DNA of 64,000 nt, from contig JAQJVL010000254.1 of the NCBI GenBank assembly GCA_035578905.1, positions 210,001-274,000 on the forward strand, in the 5' to 3' direction. This document shows, in pieces, positions 46,789 through 58,929 of the stretch. Numbering within the stretch: the first letter of the stretch is position 1; each line of letters starts with the position of its first letter. Under the pieces are notes generated by a model that was not told where the DNA came from, ran no database searches, and saw only the letters and a program-made list of their open reading frames with translations. The translations under genes were made by a program, and so were the position numbers. Origin of the DNA: Stictocephala bisonia (taxonomy: Eukaryota > Arthropoda > Insecta > Hemiptera > Membracidae).

Positions 46789-47440
46789 GAAGAGTTATGG
46801 GAAATAATTACTCTTGCCCAGCGTGGTATTGTGTTTGGGTTGACCCTCTGTTTGTTTGCTAAGGAATCCAAGGCTTTATTGCTTTCCTGGGATTACTTGC
46901 TTAAAGAAAATAAATAATTTTTTAACAATGAAAAGATTATTCAGTTGTTTCGTTTAGTTGTTCTAAATTTCAAAATCTAATTAACTTGTTAATAATTAGT
47001 ACACGGAAGCCATATTATAAATAAGGATTTTTATGTACACAATACAACAGTTTTCATTATTGGGATATATATCACGGTTAAAGTAATGAATGAAAAGCTA
47101 ACTGTACATATCCTTTTATTGTACAAAGAAAGGTAATTGGATTAGTAATAATTATTTCTTGAATAAATATAGTTTGATATATTGTATGCGGGACCTCTTG
47201 TTCTATATTGAAAATAATGATTCACTGAACATAAATTTATGTTAGATATGACAGGAAATTTGCTAAAACTGCACAATAAGGATTTATATTTGAGACAATC
47301 CACGACTGGCTTTAGATTTCATCGTCAGTGTTTGATTACGAATTCAGTGAATCATTAACAGTACACAACGAAGAGAGGTATTTACGTAAAAAATTTGTTG
47401 CATAGTTTAAATATACCACATAAATATTAGTAAATTCTAA
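46789..47440 (+). repeat. Flank duplicated from copy A
   Basis: Aligns with 32995-33642; a few substitutions and one small rearranged patch near 47330. Confidence 0.85.
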
Positions 47441-47579
47441 TCACATTTATCACAATACAAGTTTAGTAAACTTATTTAAAATAAACAATTAAGTAAGAAA
47501 TACAGTATTATAGAATAAACAAACAAAATTATAATACACGAAAAGAAGAATCTTTAGCGAATCTCTGTCTTCTAATACC

Positions 47580-50500
47580 TATTATACACCAGGTCCAAGT
47601 ATTGGGAACAATAATACATAAACCTCCCTCAGTTTCAAGTATTGGTAACAGTAATGCTTAAAACTCACTCAGTTTCATGTATTGGGAACAATAATACATA
47701 AACCTCCCTCAGTTTCAAGTATTGGTAACAGTAATGCTTAAAACTCACTCAGTTTCATGTATTGGGAACAATAATACATAAACCTCCCTCAGTTTCAAGT
47801 ATTGGTAACAGTAATGCTTAAAACTCACTCAGTTTCAAGTATTGGGAACAATAATACATAAACCTCCCTCAGTTTCAAGTATTGGTAACAGTAATGCTTA
47901 AAACTCACTCAGTTTCAAGTATTGGGAACAATAATACATAAACCTCCCTCAGTTTCAAGTATTGGTAACAGTAATACTTAAAACTCCCTCAGTTTCAAGT
48001 ATTGGGAACAATAATACATAAACCTCCCTCAGTTTCAAGTATTGGTAACAGTAATACTTAAAACTCACTCAGTTTCATGTATTGGGAACAATAATACATA
48101 AACCTCCCTCAGTTTCAAGTATTGGTAACAGTAATACTTAAAACTCACTCAGTTTCATGTATTGGGAACAATAATACATAAACCTCCCTCAGTTTCAAGT
48201 ATTGGTAACAGTAATACTTAAAACTCACTCAGTTTCATGTATTGGGAACAATAATACATAAACCTCCCTCAGTTTCAAGTATTGGTAACAGTAATACTTA
48301 AAACTCACTCAGTTTCATGTATTGGGAACAGTAATACATAAACCTCCCTCAGTTTCAAGTATTGGTAACAGTAATGCTTAAAACACACTCAGTTTCATGT
48401 ATTGGGAACAATAATACATAAACCTCCCTCAGTTTCAAGTATTGGTAACAGTAATACTTAAAACTCACTCAGTTTCATGTATTGGGAACAATAATACATA
48501 AACCTCCCTCAGTTTCAAGTATTGGTAACAGTAATACTTAAAACTCACTCAGTTTCATGTATTGGGAACAATAATACATAAACCTCCCTCAGTTTCAAGT
48601 ATTGGTAACAGTAATACTTAAAACTCACTCAGTTTCATGTATTGGGAACAATAATACATAAACCTCCCTCAGTTTCAAGTATTGGTAACAGTAATACTTA
48701 AAACTCACTCAGTTTCATGTATTGGGAACAATAATACATAAACCTCCCTCAGTTTCAAGTATTGGTAACAGTAATACTTAAAACTCACTCAGTTTCATGT
48801 ATTGGGAACAATAATACATAAACCTCCCTCAGTTTCAAGTATTGGTAACAGTAATACTTAAAACTCACTCAGTTTCATGTATTGGGAACAATAATACATA
48901 AACCTCCCTCAGTTTCAAGTATTGGTAACAGTAATACTTAAAACTCACTCAGTTTCATGTATTGGGAACAATAATACATAAACCTCCCTCAGTTTCAAGT
49001 ATTGGTAACAGTAATACTTAAAACTCACTCAGTTTCATGTATTGGGAACAATAATACATAAACCTCCCTCAGTTTCAAGTATTGGTAACAGTAATACTTA
49101 AAACTCACTCAGTTTCATGTATTGGGAACAATAATACATAAACCTCCCTCAGTTTCAAGTATTGGTAACAGTAATACTTAAAACTCACTCAGTTTCATGT
49201 ATTGGGAACAGTAATACATAAACCTCCCTCAGTTTCAAGTATTGGTAACAGTAATACTTAAAACTCACTCAGTTTCATGTATTGGGAACAATAATACATA
49301 AACCTCCCTCAGTTTCAAGTATTGGTAACAGTAATGCTTAAAACTCACTCAGTTTCATGTATTGGGAACAATAATACATAAACCTCCCTCAGTTTCAAGT
49401 ATTGGTAACAGTAATGCTTAAAACTCACTCAGTTTCATGTATTGGGAACAATAATACATAAACCTCCCTCAGTTTCAAGTATTGGTAACAGTAATACTTA
49501 AAACTCACTCAGTTTCATGTATTGGGAACAATAATACATAAACCTCCCTCAGTTTCAAGTATTGGTAACAGTAATACTTAAAACTCACTCAGTTTCATGT
49601 ATTGGGAACAATAATACATAAACCTCCCTCAGTTTCAAGTATTGGTAACAATAATACCTAAAACTCCCTCAGTTTCATGTATTGGGAACAATAATGCATA
49701 AAACTCTCTCAGTTTCAAGTATTGGTAACAATAATACCTAAAACTCCCTCAGTTTCATGTATTGGGAACAATAATGCATAAGACTCTCTCAGTTTCAGGT
49801 ATTGGTAACAATAATACCTAAAACTCCCACAGTTTCATGTATTGGGAACAATAATGCATAAGACTCTCTCAGTTTCAGGTATTGGGAACAATGATACCTA
49901 CAACTCACTTAGTTTCAGGTATTGGGAACAATGATACCTACAACTCCCTTAGTTTCAAGTATTGGGAACAATAATGCATAAGACTCTCTCAGTTTCAGGT
50001 ATTGGTAACAATAATACCTAAAACTCCCTCAGTTTCATGTATTGGGAACAATAATGCATAAGACTCTCTCAGTTTCAGGTATTGGTAACAATAATACCTA
50101 AAACTCCCTCAGTTTCATATATTGGGAACAATAATGCATAAGACTCTCTCAGTTTCAGGTATTGGTAACAATAATACCTAAAACTCCCTCAGTTTCATGT
50201 ATTGGGAACAATAATGCATAAGACTCTCTCAGTTTCAGGTATTGGTAACAATAATACCTAAAACTCCCTCAGTTTCATGTATTGGGAACAATAATGCATA
50301 AGACTCTCTCAGTTTCAGGTATTGGGAACAATTATACCTACAACTCCCTTAGTTTCAGGTATTGTGAACAATGATACCTAAAACTCACTTAGTTTCATGT
50401 ATTGGGAACAATAATACCTAAAACTCCCTCAGTTTCAAGTATTGGTAACAGTAATACCTACAACTCACTTAGTTTCATGTATTGGGAACAATAATACCTA

Positions 50501-51020
50501 AAACTCCCTCAGTTTCAAGTATTGGTAACAGTAATACCTACAACTCACTTAGTTTCAGGTATTGTGAACAATGATACCTACAACTCACTTAGTTTCATGT
50601 ATTGGGAACAATAATACCTAAAACTCCCTCAGTTTCAAGTATTGGTAACAGTAATACCTACAACTCACTTAGTTTCAGGTATTGGGAACAATAATACCTA
50701 AAACTCCCTCAGTTTCAAGTATTGGTAACAGTAATACCTACAACTCACTTAGTTTCATGTATTGGGAACAATGATACCTAAAACTCCCTCAGTTTCAAGT
50801 ATTGGTAACAGTAATACCTACAACTCACTTAGTTTCAGGTATTGGGAACAATAATACCTAAAACTCCCTCAGTTTCAAGTATTGGTAACAGTAATACCTA
50901 CAACTCACTTAGTTTCATGTATTGGGAACAATAATACCTAAAACTCCCTCAGTTTCAAGTATTGGGAATAATAATAACTTAAAATCTCTCAATTTCAAGT
51001 ATTGGAAACAATAATTTGTA
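47580..51020 (+). repeat. 40-bp satellite with 80-bp higher-order organisation
   Basis: About 85 monomers of 40 bp. From about 47600 to 49630 two monomer types alternate strictly: one with ATTGGGAACAATAATACATA + AACCTCCCTC, the other with ATTGGTAACAGTAATACTTA + AAACTCACTC, giving an 80-bp dimer. From 49630 other types (ATAATACCTA, ATAATGCATAAGACTCTCTC, ATGATACCTACAACTCACTT) take over in blocks with looser order. The last monomers before 51020 are degenerate. No coding potential. Confidence 0.96.
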
Positions 51021-52049
51021 AAATGATACGTTGGAACAAAATGATAATATTAATTCACAAAAATAATAAATAATTAAATAGTATCAATTACATTTTATTT
51101 AAAAATTAATAGTAACAACTTACAAGCAACGCAGGTAAAGCCATTACGGGAAACGTTTTGATCTATATAAACTATTTTAAGTCACATTAAAATATACATT
51201 AAAAACTCACAATGGCATACATTCAAATTTGCTATTTGGTTACGAGCGGTATAACTTGAATTAACAGATTCCTGTACTGAATTTCAAAACTCAAAGTGTA
51301 TAAAATAAAATGGAAATTGGTATTATGAAACAGAAAGCAGATGGCTGACTTATCTTCATACTAGATAGCTTACTTTGTTGTAATAGTTTGATATCACCAA
51401 GTTTTCCCAAGGAGTAAAAGTACAGAGATATCAAAGGGTAATTCCTTCAAGTGTTTGACTTAAGTTAATCTATTTATCTCAGTGACCATCTAGAAAAATT
51501 GTATTCTAAGCAAAAAAGGTAATTCTCTCATTGTTGTCTTTCCCAAATGTACAGAAAACCAAATAGATCAAGAGAATTATGTAGAAAAAGATGAGTACGG
51601 TTAAGGACCAACAAGAAGAACATATTTTCAGCACACTTAACAGAAAAAGTGCGTTTATTTAATTCCATTTTGATTTAATTGATCTACTTTCTAATCAGAT
51701 CTTAAAGAAACCTGTGTTCTTCAACCACTATGGTTAAATGTATGCACATAAACAGCCCCGAAACATACATAGTTTTTAATTTATGTTTTAGGTGTAAATT
51801 ATTTTTATATGATTGCATTAATGACCCACATTTATCGTAGCTTATTGCTACTCTTTTAACTTTGGTTAAATGAAAAAATACTTAATTACGAGGTAGATAT
51901 GCATGAGATACATTTGGCTCCTCACAATTCTACTAGCTAGCTACATATCCTAATTGTACTATATATCTTATTGCCATTTGGCAAAACATTACTGGTAGTA
52001 CGTTTTGTTTGATGACCAGTGTTTTAGAGAGCCGTACTTGAGCGATACG
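51021..52049. other. Anonymous DNA downstream of satellite
   Basis: No gene or repeat recognised. TTTATT at about 51654 reads AATAAA on the minus strand and could serve as a poly-A signal for the minus-strand candidate exon at 52050. Confidence 0.5.
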
Positions 52050-52184
52050 TTAAGTATGAGTGGCGAGGACATTGGAGGTGACATCAGTGGCAGGAGTAGA
52101 GAAGTCCACATCCTTCAGTTGGAGAGCAATGATGATACAGGTCACAGACGCCACCGTAGCCTGTTCAAGGAAAACACGATTTGG
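52050..52184 (-). CDS. Possible terminal exon, unidentified
   Basis: Minus-strand frame with protein-like, GC-balanced codons, containing ATVASVTCIIIALQLKDVDF and ending at TAA (52050-52052) after SNVLATHT. It can be read either from a Met at 52184 or from an acceptor-like TTTTCCTTGAACAG that ends at 52161. VASVTCIIIALQL is hydrophobic enough to be part of a membrane segment. No family recognised. The plus strand is also open here (52005-52190), so the strand choice rests on the acceptor-like sequence and composition. It may be a gene end or a transposon relic. Confidence 0.3.
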   Translation of the reverse strand, partial: PNRVFLEQATVASVTCIIIALQLKDVDFSTPATDVTSNVLATHT

Positions 52185-52279
52185 CATTAAAATTGCATTT
52201 TAAAAATATTAACATTTATATTCAAACTTATATCAAAGAATTAGTGGAGAGACATAGTACGTTAAAGGTGTATTTGATG

Positions 52280-52800
52280 GCTAAATGTCCATAAACGTTG
52301 AACGTAGTGAGTGGCTAGGACTCTAGTAGCCTATCAACGTAGAACGTTAAGAGGCTGGGAGCCTGTCAACGTATGTGAGTGGCGGGGAACATATAAACGT
52401 TGAACATATGTGAATGGCTGGAAGCATGTCAACGTTGAAGGTATTTGGGTGCCTGGGACCCAGTCAACGTATCTGAGTAGCTGGGAGAATGTCAACATTG
52501 AACGTATGTGAGTGGCTGGGAGCCTGTTAATATTGAACGATGTGAGTGGCTAAGGGCCTGTCAATATTGAACGTATGTGAGTGGCTAGGAGCCTGTTAAC
52601 ATTGAAGATGTGAGTGGTTAGGAGCCTGTTAACATTGAACGATGTGAACGGCTAGGAGCCTTTCAACGTATGTGCGTTGCTGGGAGAATGTCAACATTGA
52701 ACATATGTGAGTGGCTAGGAGCCTTTCAACGTATGTGAGTAGCTGGGAACATGTCAACATTGAACGAATGTGAGTGGCTGGGAGCCTGTTAACATTGAAA
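52280..52800 (+). repeat. Degenerate 33-38-bp tandem array
   Basis: About fourteen diverged units built on GAACGTATGTGAGTGGCTGG and GAGCCTGTCAACGTT, with lengths between about 28 and 38 bp. More decayed than the arrays of the A/B mosaic. Confidence 0.85.
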
Positions 52801-52835
52801 TATTTAAGTGTAATATTATAACATTCAATATTACA

Positions 52836-52885
52836 GTGCATGTATGGGTGGGCGGGTGGGTCAATACCACAGTGTATGTATGGTT
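52836..52885 (+). repeat. Stray units of the G-rich 36-bp repeat
   Basis: One full and one partial unit: GTATGGGTGGGCGGGTGGGT, then CAATACCACAGTG and GTATGGTTGGGC. Third location of this minisatellite in the window. It directly follows the degenerate array. Confidence 0.85.
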
Positions 52886-53394
52886 GGGCTTTTTAGAAAA
52901 AGAAGTTTAGAAATTTAAACTGTCGAATGGTAAAACCTGAATTATCAGTGTGCCACTCACACCAAGCGCATGTTTATGAAAATAGATAAATTTAAATACC
53001 CTAACTCAAATACATTTTTTAGCTAACGTAATTCTTATTTTTTTTCATTTTTAAATTTATTTAACTCTAGAAATCTGTTGAATATGTTTGAATAATTTTT
53101 ATTGGCATATTTATTTCATAGACAGTGGCTTGTGGAAAAATGAGTATTGCTCATGATGGATTTGGTTTAAAGTATTTTGAGGATGTTCAAAAAAATTTGT
53201 TTTACATAGTTGAAAGGTTTATTTACTAATGTTATAAATGAGACCTATCAACGTTAAATGCTTGGAATTGACTGGTAAGCCTATCACAGGTCAATGTATG
53301 ACCCTGGGGAGGCAATTAACATTGAAATTGTATGAGTAGCTATGAAGGTCATCAACAGTGAATTGACGTTTGGACGGCTTGGAGATTGTTTAAT
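52886..53394. other. Anonymous DNA with array relics
   Basis: 52886-53230 shows nothing. 53240-53394 contains weak relatives of the neighbouring arrays (CTATCAACGTTAAATG, AATTAACATTGAAATTGTAT), suggesting that an old array once spanned the interval. Confidence 0.5.
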
Positions 53395-53545
53395 GTTGGA
53401 AGTGTGTGATTGAGGGACATGTTTATTGTTGGAAGTGTGTGATTGAGGGACATGTTTATTGTTGGAAGTGTGTGATTGAAGTACATGTTTATTGTTGGAA
53501 GTGTGTGATTGAGGGACATGTTTATTGTTGGAAGTGTGTGTTTAC
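53395..53545 (+). repeat. 33-bp tandem array, about 4.5 copies
   Basis: Units GTTGGAAGTGTGTGATTGAG + GGACATGTTTATT, nearly identical, one with GAAGTAC. The array stops within a few bases of the SINE that follows. Confidence 0.93.
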
Positions 53546-53549
53546 AATA

Positions 53550-53720
53550 TTTTTATTCTTACTGTCTACACCAGTGGCATTTTTAACATTGTATTATAAC
53601 GTTGTTGAGGGACAACGGTCCAAACCCCTTTGTCAAGTTTAAGTGGACCTCCCGGAATTTGATTACCGTGACCAAATGCATATGAAGCAGAAGTGCTAAC
53701 CACTAGGATAGCAAGAGGCT
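53550..53720 (-). mobile_element. tRNA-derived SINE, solo copy
   Basis: Minus-strand copy outside the mosaic. The A-box region TATCCTAGTGGTTAGC and a TTCTGCTTCATATGCA stem-loop (CAT in the anticodon position, as at 11.1 kb) are kept. The B box has decayed (TAATCAAATTCC). The 3' end is TGCCACTGGTGTAGACAGTA. Being single, it shows that the SINE is an independent family and not just part of the inverted-arm element. Confidence 0.82.
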
Positions 53721-54460
53721 AATAATTCTTTATTTATTTCCTAATATATGCATTTTACTCTAAAAAAATGAGCAGTTTACTAAAGCTGCTAGGCTCTAGC
53801 ACATAACACATCTAATTATTGAAAATTCATGTTTAGACTAACTCACTAAGTACATATTAAAAATGATTAAATATTAATTGAAAAGAAGCCCTATTTATTA
53901 TTATGGGTGAAATTAGAGTTACGAAGTCCTGTCGTCCCTTAACTCAATTGAAATCGGTTTAGTTATGGATAGATAGATCTTTGCTATATCGGATTTCTCA
54001 AACAGGATACCTTAAAACTGCCATTGGGATATGGTGGAATTTACCTTAGTTAGTCTGTTTAAAGCCTGCAATACAATTTTGATGATATTATTATACAATA
54101 TTAACTTATTCTAAAAACATACTGAACAGTATACAGTCCGGAGGTCGATATTTCAACCAATGGCGTTCGGAGGAGATCCATTTGCCTGAATATGACGCAA
54201 AAGGACGTCTCATTTTCGGAGTCTCCGTGTGGAGTACCGCATGTCTAATTTAATCACTGAAAGAGTTCGATAGTCATGATTTATACGTCTATAAACATTA
54301 TATATAAACATTTTATAGTTATAAAACATAATTTGTAAACGTACCTTTGTTATTAGAGTACGGTTCAGAGTAAAGATTCCAGCAGCCGTGAACTTTACTG
54401 GATTGCTCAACATGGATAGAGCGAACTGCTCAATCTGTAAATGACAGAGTCGTCTACTAT
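53721..54460. other. Anonymous DNA
   Basis: No gene or repeat recognised; frame 54210-54413 (minus) is unsupported. Confidence 0.55.
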
Positions 54461-55090
54461 AGAAAGAAAGAAAGAAAGAAAATAATCTTTATTCAAACAA
54501 CCAAACAAGCCACATAATAGCGTCATTATAACAGTACATTTGGTCAAAAACATATTATTGGCTATTTAAAAATACTTAGAACAAAAATAACCTTAAATAA
54601 TATTGACAAATATTTTTATTACTAGCATGTGGTGGTAAGAAATAGGGGAAAGTTATTTTGAAAACTTCCCAACGCTGTAGTGGCATCCCTGCACCAGCAA
54701 CTCATTAATCTGTTTTTCAAACCTCCGCACACTACTCTCGGCCTTTAGAGAATCCGGTAACGAATTGTAAAGCCCGGAACCATTACACACCAACTGTCTT
54801 TCATAGGAAGATGTTTTATGTGAAGGGACATTGATGTTATGGTTAGGGCAAAGATTGTATTTGTGGTCGTCCTGGAGTGTCTGAAAGGTATGTATGTTTT
54901 TTATAACAAAAAGCACTGATCTTTTTATGTAAATAGAAGGAAAAGTCAGAATTCTATTTCCTTTGAAGTACGGCTTACAATATGTTCTACGAGTAAGATA
55001 GAAAATGGCTCTAATAGTTCTTTTTTGAAGTTTAAACTCGAGATCTGTTCTTTGATTCTCGTAGCCCCAAATTTCAATGCCATAACTATG
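54461..55090 (-). pseudogene. Non-LTR retrotransposon 3' end with (TTTC)n tail
   Basis: A minus frame open from 55090 to 54653. It starts in the segment after the RT core with SYGIEIWG, then KLQKRTIRAIFYLTRRTYCK, and the LINE C-terminal block ending in GSGLYNSLPDSLK and RFEKQINELL. A TGA lies just before SYGI, and the upstream part is out of frame or missing, so only the last third of an RT protein survives. The 3' UTR ends in a GAATAAAG motif and a TTTC microsatellite (GAAAGAAAGAAAGAAAG on the plus strand at about 54461-54480), the sort of simple-repeat tail some LINEs have. The open length suggests it is younger than the copy at 6.3 kb. Confidence 0.8.
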
Positions 55091-56825
55091 TCAAAAAGAC
55101 ATAATATATCAGAACTTTCACATTGAAGGTGCACTTCGAGTAGCTTTGTTAGTTCTGGTGCCACATATGTTTTGATGGAAGATTCTGAGAGGAGGACATT
55201 GAGGTTTTGGATTACTATAAATGGTACTCTGGGCCTGCTGAGTCCTAAAAAATGGGTGTTAGGAACTTCGACCAGGCCTCACCCCCCCACCGGATCACCA
55301 ACCACAGTAGCTGCAGAGGCTGGATGGACTATCAAATGAACTGTTGGAGCCACAATGATAAGTATTTGAAGTGAAACTGTAAATTATAGTTTTTTTTTAA
55401 TGCAAGTATTTTGAGCTACATTTTGTTTAGATTTTGAGTTACGAGACATGACTGCATCTACAATCAATTCACATAGTAGATTTGTACTCTTCCAGTTGAG
55501 ATGCAGGCAATGCCTCGTATAAATGCAAAGCTTATAGTTTTCAATATTATATTTAGTTTCCACGGGTTGAGAGAGTGTACTTATGCTTTCCCTTAGTTGC
55601 TTACGTATACAAGATATATGCACTGTATGTTTACGCTTACGGCAATCAATTTCATAATATAAATGTGTGTATTTATTAGAATAGAATAGAAGATGGACAC
55701 ACGAATGACAGAATAAAACTCTTTAGACACTTCCTTAATTAAAGCATTTAAGTCGAATGAATAAGAACTTTTCGTTGAATACGACACGTAAGCCTTCGTT
55801 ACTTCCCCTATATTTAGGGAACTTCTCCTTAGGAGTTATGTAAGATAACACTTTTTATTTGACTTCTTCTAATTCTGTTAGATGGAGCTTTTATAAACAT
55901 ATCTGATGAAAACAATACGTTCTAGAGCACCATATCCTGAGTACCTCGGTGGCTAGTAGTTACAATCAATTTCTCAAAAAATATTTGGGCTTTGAAAAAT
56001 GTTTCAACAAATCAATTGATTAGCTTGTTTATTGATTGATTTGCAGTGTGTCGGTAGCTGTGTTGTTATGAGAGATTTGGTATGACATTTCAAGTCGCTT
56101 CAAATAAAATAAGAAATAGACCTATGTGTATTTGAACAATCACATGGTATTTAATAAAAATGTATACCAATTTATAGCATAACTCATTTGTACAATATTT
56201 AATTAGTATTGACTAATATTGTAATAAGATTATTCATTTAGTCACTTATTCAAATTATAAATTTGATTATAAAACATTTGATATAGTATAACTCAAAATC
56301 AATTTACAACCATTTCCCAAAACCTATTCAATGGCAAATATTCTCCACCAATTAAAAGCCAGTCTAGTGTTCAAGTGATCTACCAGTATTAAATTAAAAC
56401 ATATGGTGTAATTTAATTTCTTTCCAGCAATGAACTTGGAAGAAGGGCTCTCTTTTCACCCAGCAATGGAAATGAAAACAAGCAATTTTCTTGTGTTTTT
56501 CATAAAATAAAATAGTAAAAGTGATACTAACATACAGAATTAATTAAATATTGTATGTACCAGTGAACTATAACTTTCAATAAAATAATATAAAGTAATT
56601 CGGAAGAATTTTAATATAATCGATATTAGAAGAACCACTATGTGAGATCAACTTCATCAAACTATTACTATCACACATTCCAAAATTATCAAATATTTTA
56701 CATTTTCTATTCACTTTTTATTCAAAATTATTACCAAGAATATCTTCTTTATCTAAATGATTTACTTAATTTCATAAAATAACCAAGTCCAGCACGATCA
56801 ACCAAGCCATGCCAAAATAACCTCA
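55091..56825. other. Anonymous DNA
   Basis: The first 250 bp may be further decayed LINE sequence (GC-balanced, minus frame 54946-55164 is out of phase). Beyond that, no supportable feature; frames at 55384-55623 and 55593-55787 lack signatures. Confidence 0.5.
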
Positions 56826-57860
56826 CTCTACCGTTAACCATTTACCGTACCCTCTTCACCGCAGTCCTCAAGACATGGAAACGTCAATGAACTACCAGTG
56901 TTGGTGTAGGTGTTGTGTGTATAAATTTGTAGAGTTAAAGTGTTTTTTGGCTCAGTATCATTGTAAAATTCTTGAATATTATAATACTCTTTTGTAAGGA
57001 GGCATCTTTTTAGTTCTTTATTAAATTTTTTATTTTTACTAATTTTTTTAATTTTCTGAGGGAGATGGTTAAACATTTTTGTCCCTGTGTATAGGCTAGT
57101 GTATTTTGACTTTTTTGGAGCCTACAGTAAGGTAAGATATTATGATATTATTTATGATATTATATTTGTAGCAGTCTGACCTTTTTACGGGAGGATATTT
57201 TTTTATAAATGAGATTAATTCCAGGATGAAGATGCCTAATTCCAGGAAGGGTTATGATGCCCTCAGAGATAAAGTGTGGCCTACAATGTTCCAGTGAATC
57301 TAGTTGAACTAGAATCTAGTTAATTCTTAGGACCTTTTTTGTAGGTTGAGCATTTTTTATACCTAATTTTGGGGTCTCCTCCCATGCCAATATTCAAAAC
57401 CTGAGATGTGAAGCGAATAGGGCGTGGTATGCCATCTTGGTAGCTTCTTTGTTGGTGATTGTTCTCAGTCTTCGAGCAAAACGTGTGGATGATAATTCCT
57501 GTGTATAGCTCTACATGGCTGCTCTAGCTCAGATGATTGTCAAAGTTTATTCCTAAACATTTTATTGTAGTAATTCTAGGTGTTGAGTCCTGAATATTGT
57601 TTATGTCTGGATGTAGCTGATAATTTGGCATGCATGTGATGTGGACGGTCTTAGATGTATTGATTGAAAGTTTAATGTTACTGCAGAAGCGGGTGTTCTC
57701 CGCTTCATTATTTTGCCCCTTGTTGGCTGGTGAAATTATGGTGGTATGTCTTATCTGATGGTAGGTTCTATAGAAAAACATTTATGTACATGAGAAAGAA
57801 TATTGGGCCGAAGACTGATCCTTGCGAGAAGCCAAATGTGGTTTCTACCGGCTTTGATCT
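56826..57860 (-). pseudogene. Decayed non-LTR retrotransposon, second minus-strand copy
   Basis: Read on the minus strand: an RT palm segment GFSQGSVFGPIFFLMYIN at about 57840-57775, then INTSKTVHITC and TIKCLGINFDNHLS (frame 57524-57781), then the C-terminal block with FNHLPQKIKKIS and LKRCLLTKEYYNIQEF (frame 56834-57076). The YADD box expected between the first two segments is missing. Stops and shifts separate the pieces. It differs in sequence from the 6.3-kb and 54.5-kb copies, so it is a different LINE family. Confidence 0.8.
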
Positions 57861-58430
57861 TATTTAGTCTCACAATTGGAGTGGTAATGTTCTATTACGA
57901 CTTGTTGTGTCCCATTTTTTTAAATAGCCGGTGATTCATTTTTTTTGCATTTTAAACAATCCCTAGTTGTTCTAATTTTTGCAGATCCATTCGTAGTTTA
58001 TGTTTAAATACCTGTATTTAATTGTTCTCATAATAAATTTTTCATTTAATAAATTATATTTGTACCTAATTATGAATTTGTTTGTTTGAACATATCGTAA
58101 GTAAAAGCCTAAGAGAAGTCAAAGGAAACCCTTTTATAAAATATACCTAATTGAGAGGCAAATTTCTTAAGCAAAGCAAAGTTGTAATAATTAATATTTT
58201 TATAGAGTAAGTAAGTAAGTAAGTAATTTATCTAAGTAATATTAATTAAATTATAAAATGGCACCCAACATATTGGCCTTGGTTTATACAAAATAAGGCT
58301 GAAATAATGTCATATTGTAGGCTAGACTAGAAAATACATACAACTTTTGTTTTTACAGCCTAAATTTATACTCATACATATTAATTTAGGTTGTAATTCA
58401 TATTAAAATTATATTATCATCCAGAGTACT
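57861..58430. other. Anonymous DNA
   Basis: No feature recognised apart from a short GTAA run near 58208. Confidence 0.5.
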
Positions 58431-58929
58431 AATTTGAAAGGAAATAAGCCCTATAATTTACGTAATATCCCCAATAAATCAGTTGGAAATCCTCAGTCAA
58501 CAACAACAACAGATCTAGCAGATAATCAGATAACAACAAACTCTCTTGTCCCCGCCCTTAAGCGCCCTCAGATGACGTCGACTTTAGCCCAGTTCCCACG
58601 GCAGACATCAGGCGGCTCGATTTCGATACACGGATAGCGTGTCGCCTGTTTATCACTATACAGGACCGTTGCAATGACCCGTGGCACCTGTGAAGGCGTC
58701 GCGGATTAAAACTTTATCTCCTTTGTAGTGCGGCCTCTTTTCCCATATTGTACGGAACCTATTTAGGCAGCCCCGGATGATCTGTCCGTAGGTGAGGCGT
58801 ACACAGGCAAGCTTTTCCAACGACCTGTTATTTAGTAGACGGCAGACGAAGCCTTTCGGATGGCATACCGTTGGAACTAGGCTTTAGAGTCCACGCCCAC
58901 TAAACCCTCAAAGATACTAGCAAATGGTA

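Larger units (their letters stand above)
34143..47440 (+). repeat. Mosaic unit, copy B of the large direct duplication
   Basis: Same order of arrays, spacers and palindromes as copy A. Relative to A it has a visible remnant of only about four 87-bp units (truncated by the gap), a longer 25-bp array, almost no 42-bp array, no 36-bp array between 38.6 and 39.1 kb, and a mariner insertion. Scattered substitutions throughout show that the copies are not identical. Confidence 0.9.

Noticed and set aside
53641..53720. tRNA gene on the minus strand
   Set aside because: The B box has decayed and the downstream sequence is the SINE body, so it is a SINE head.
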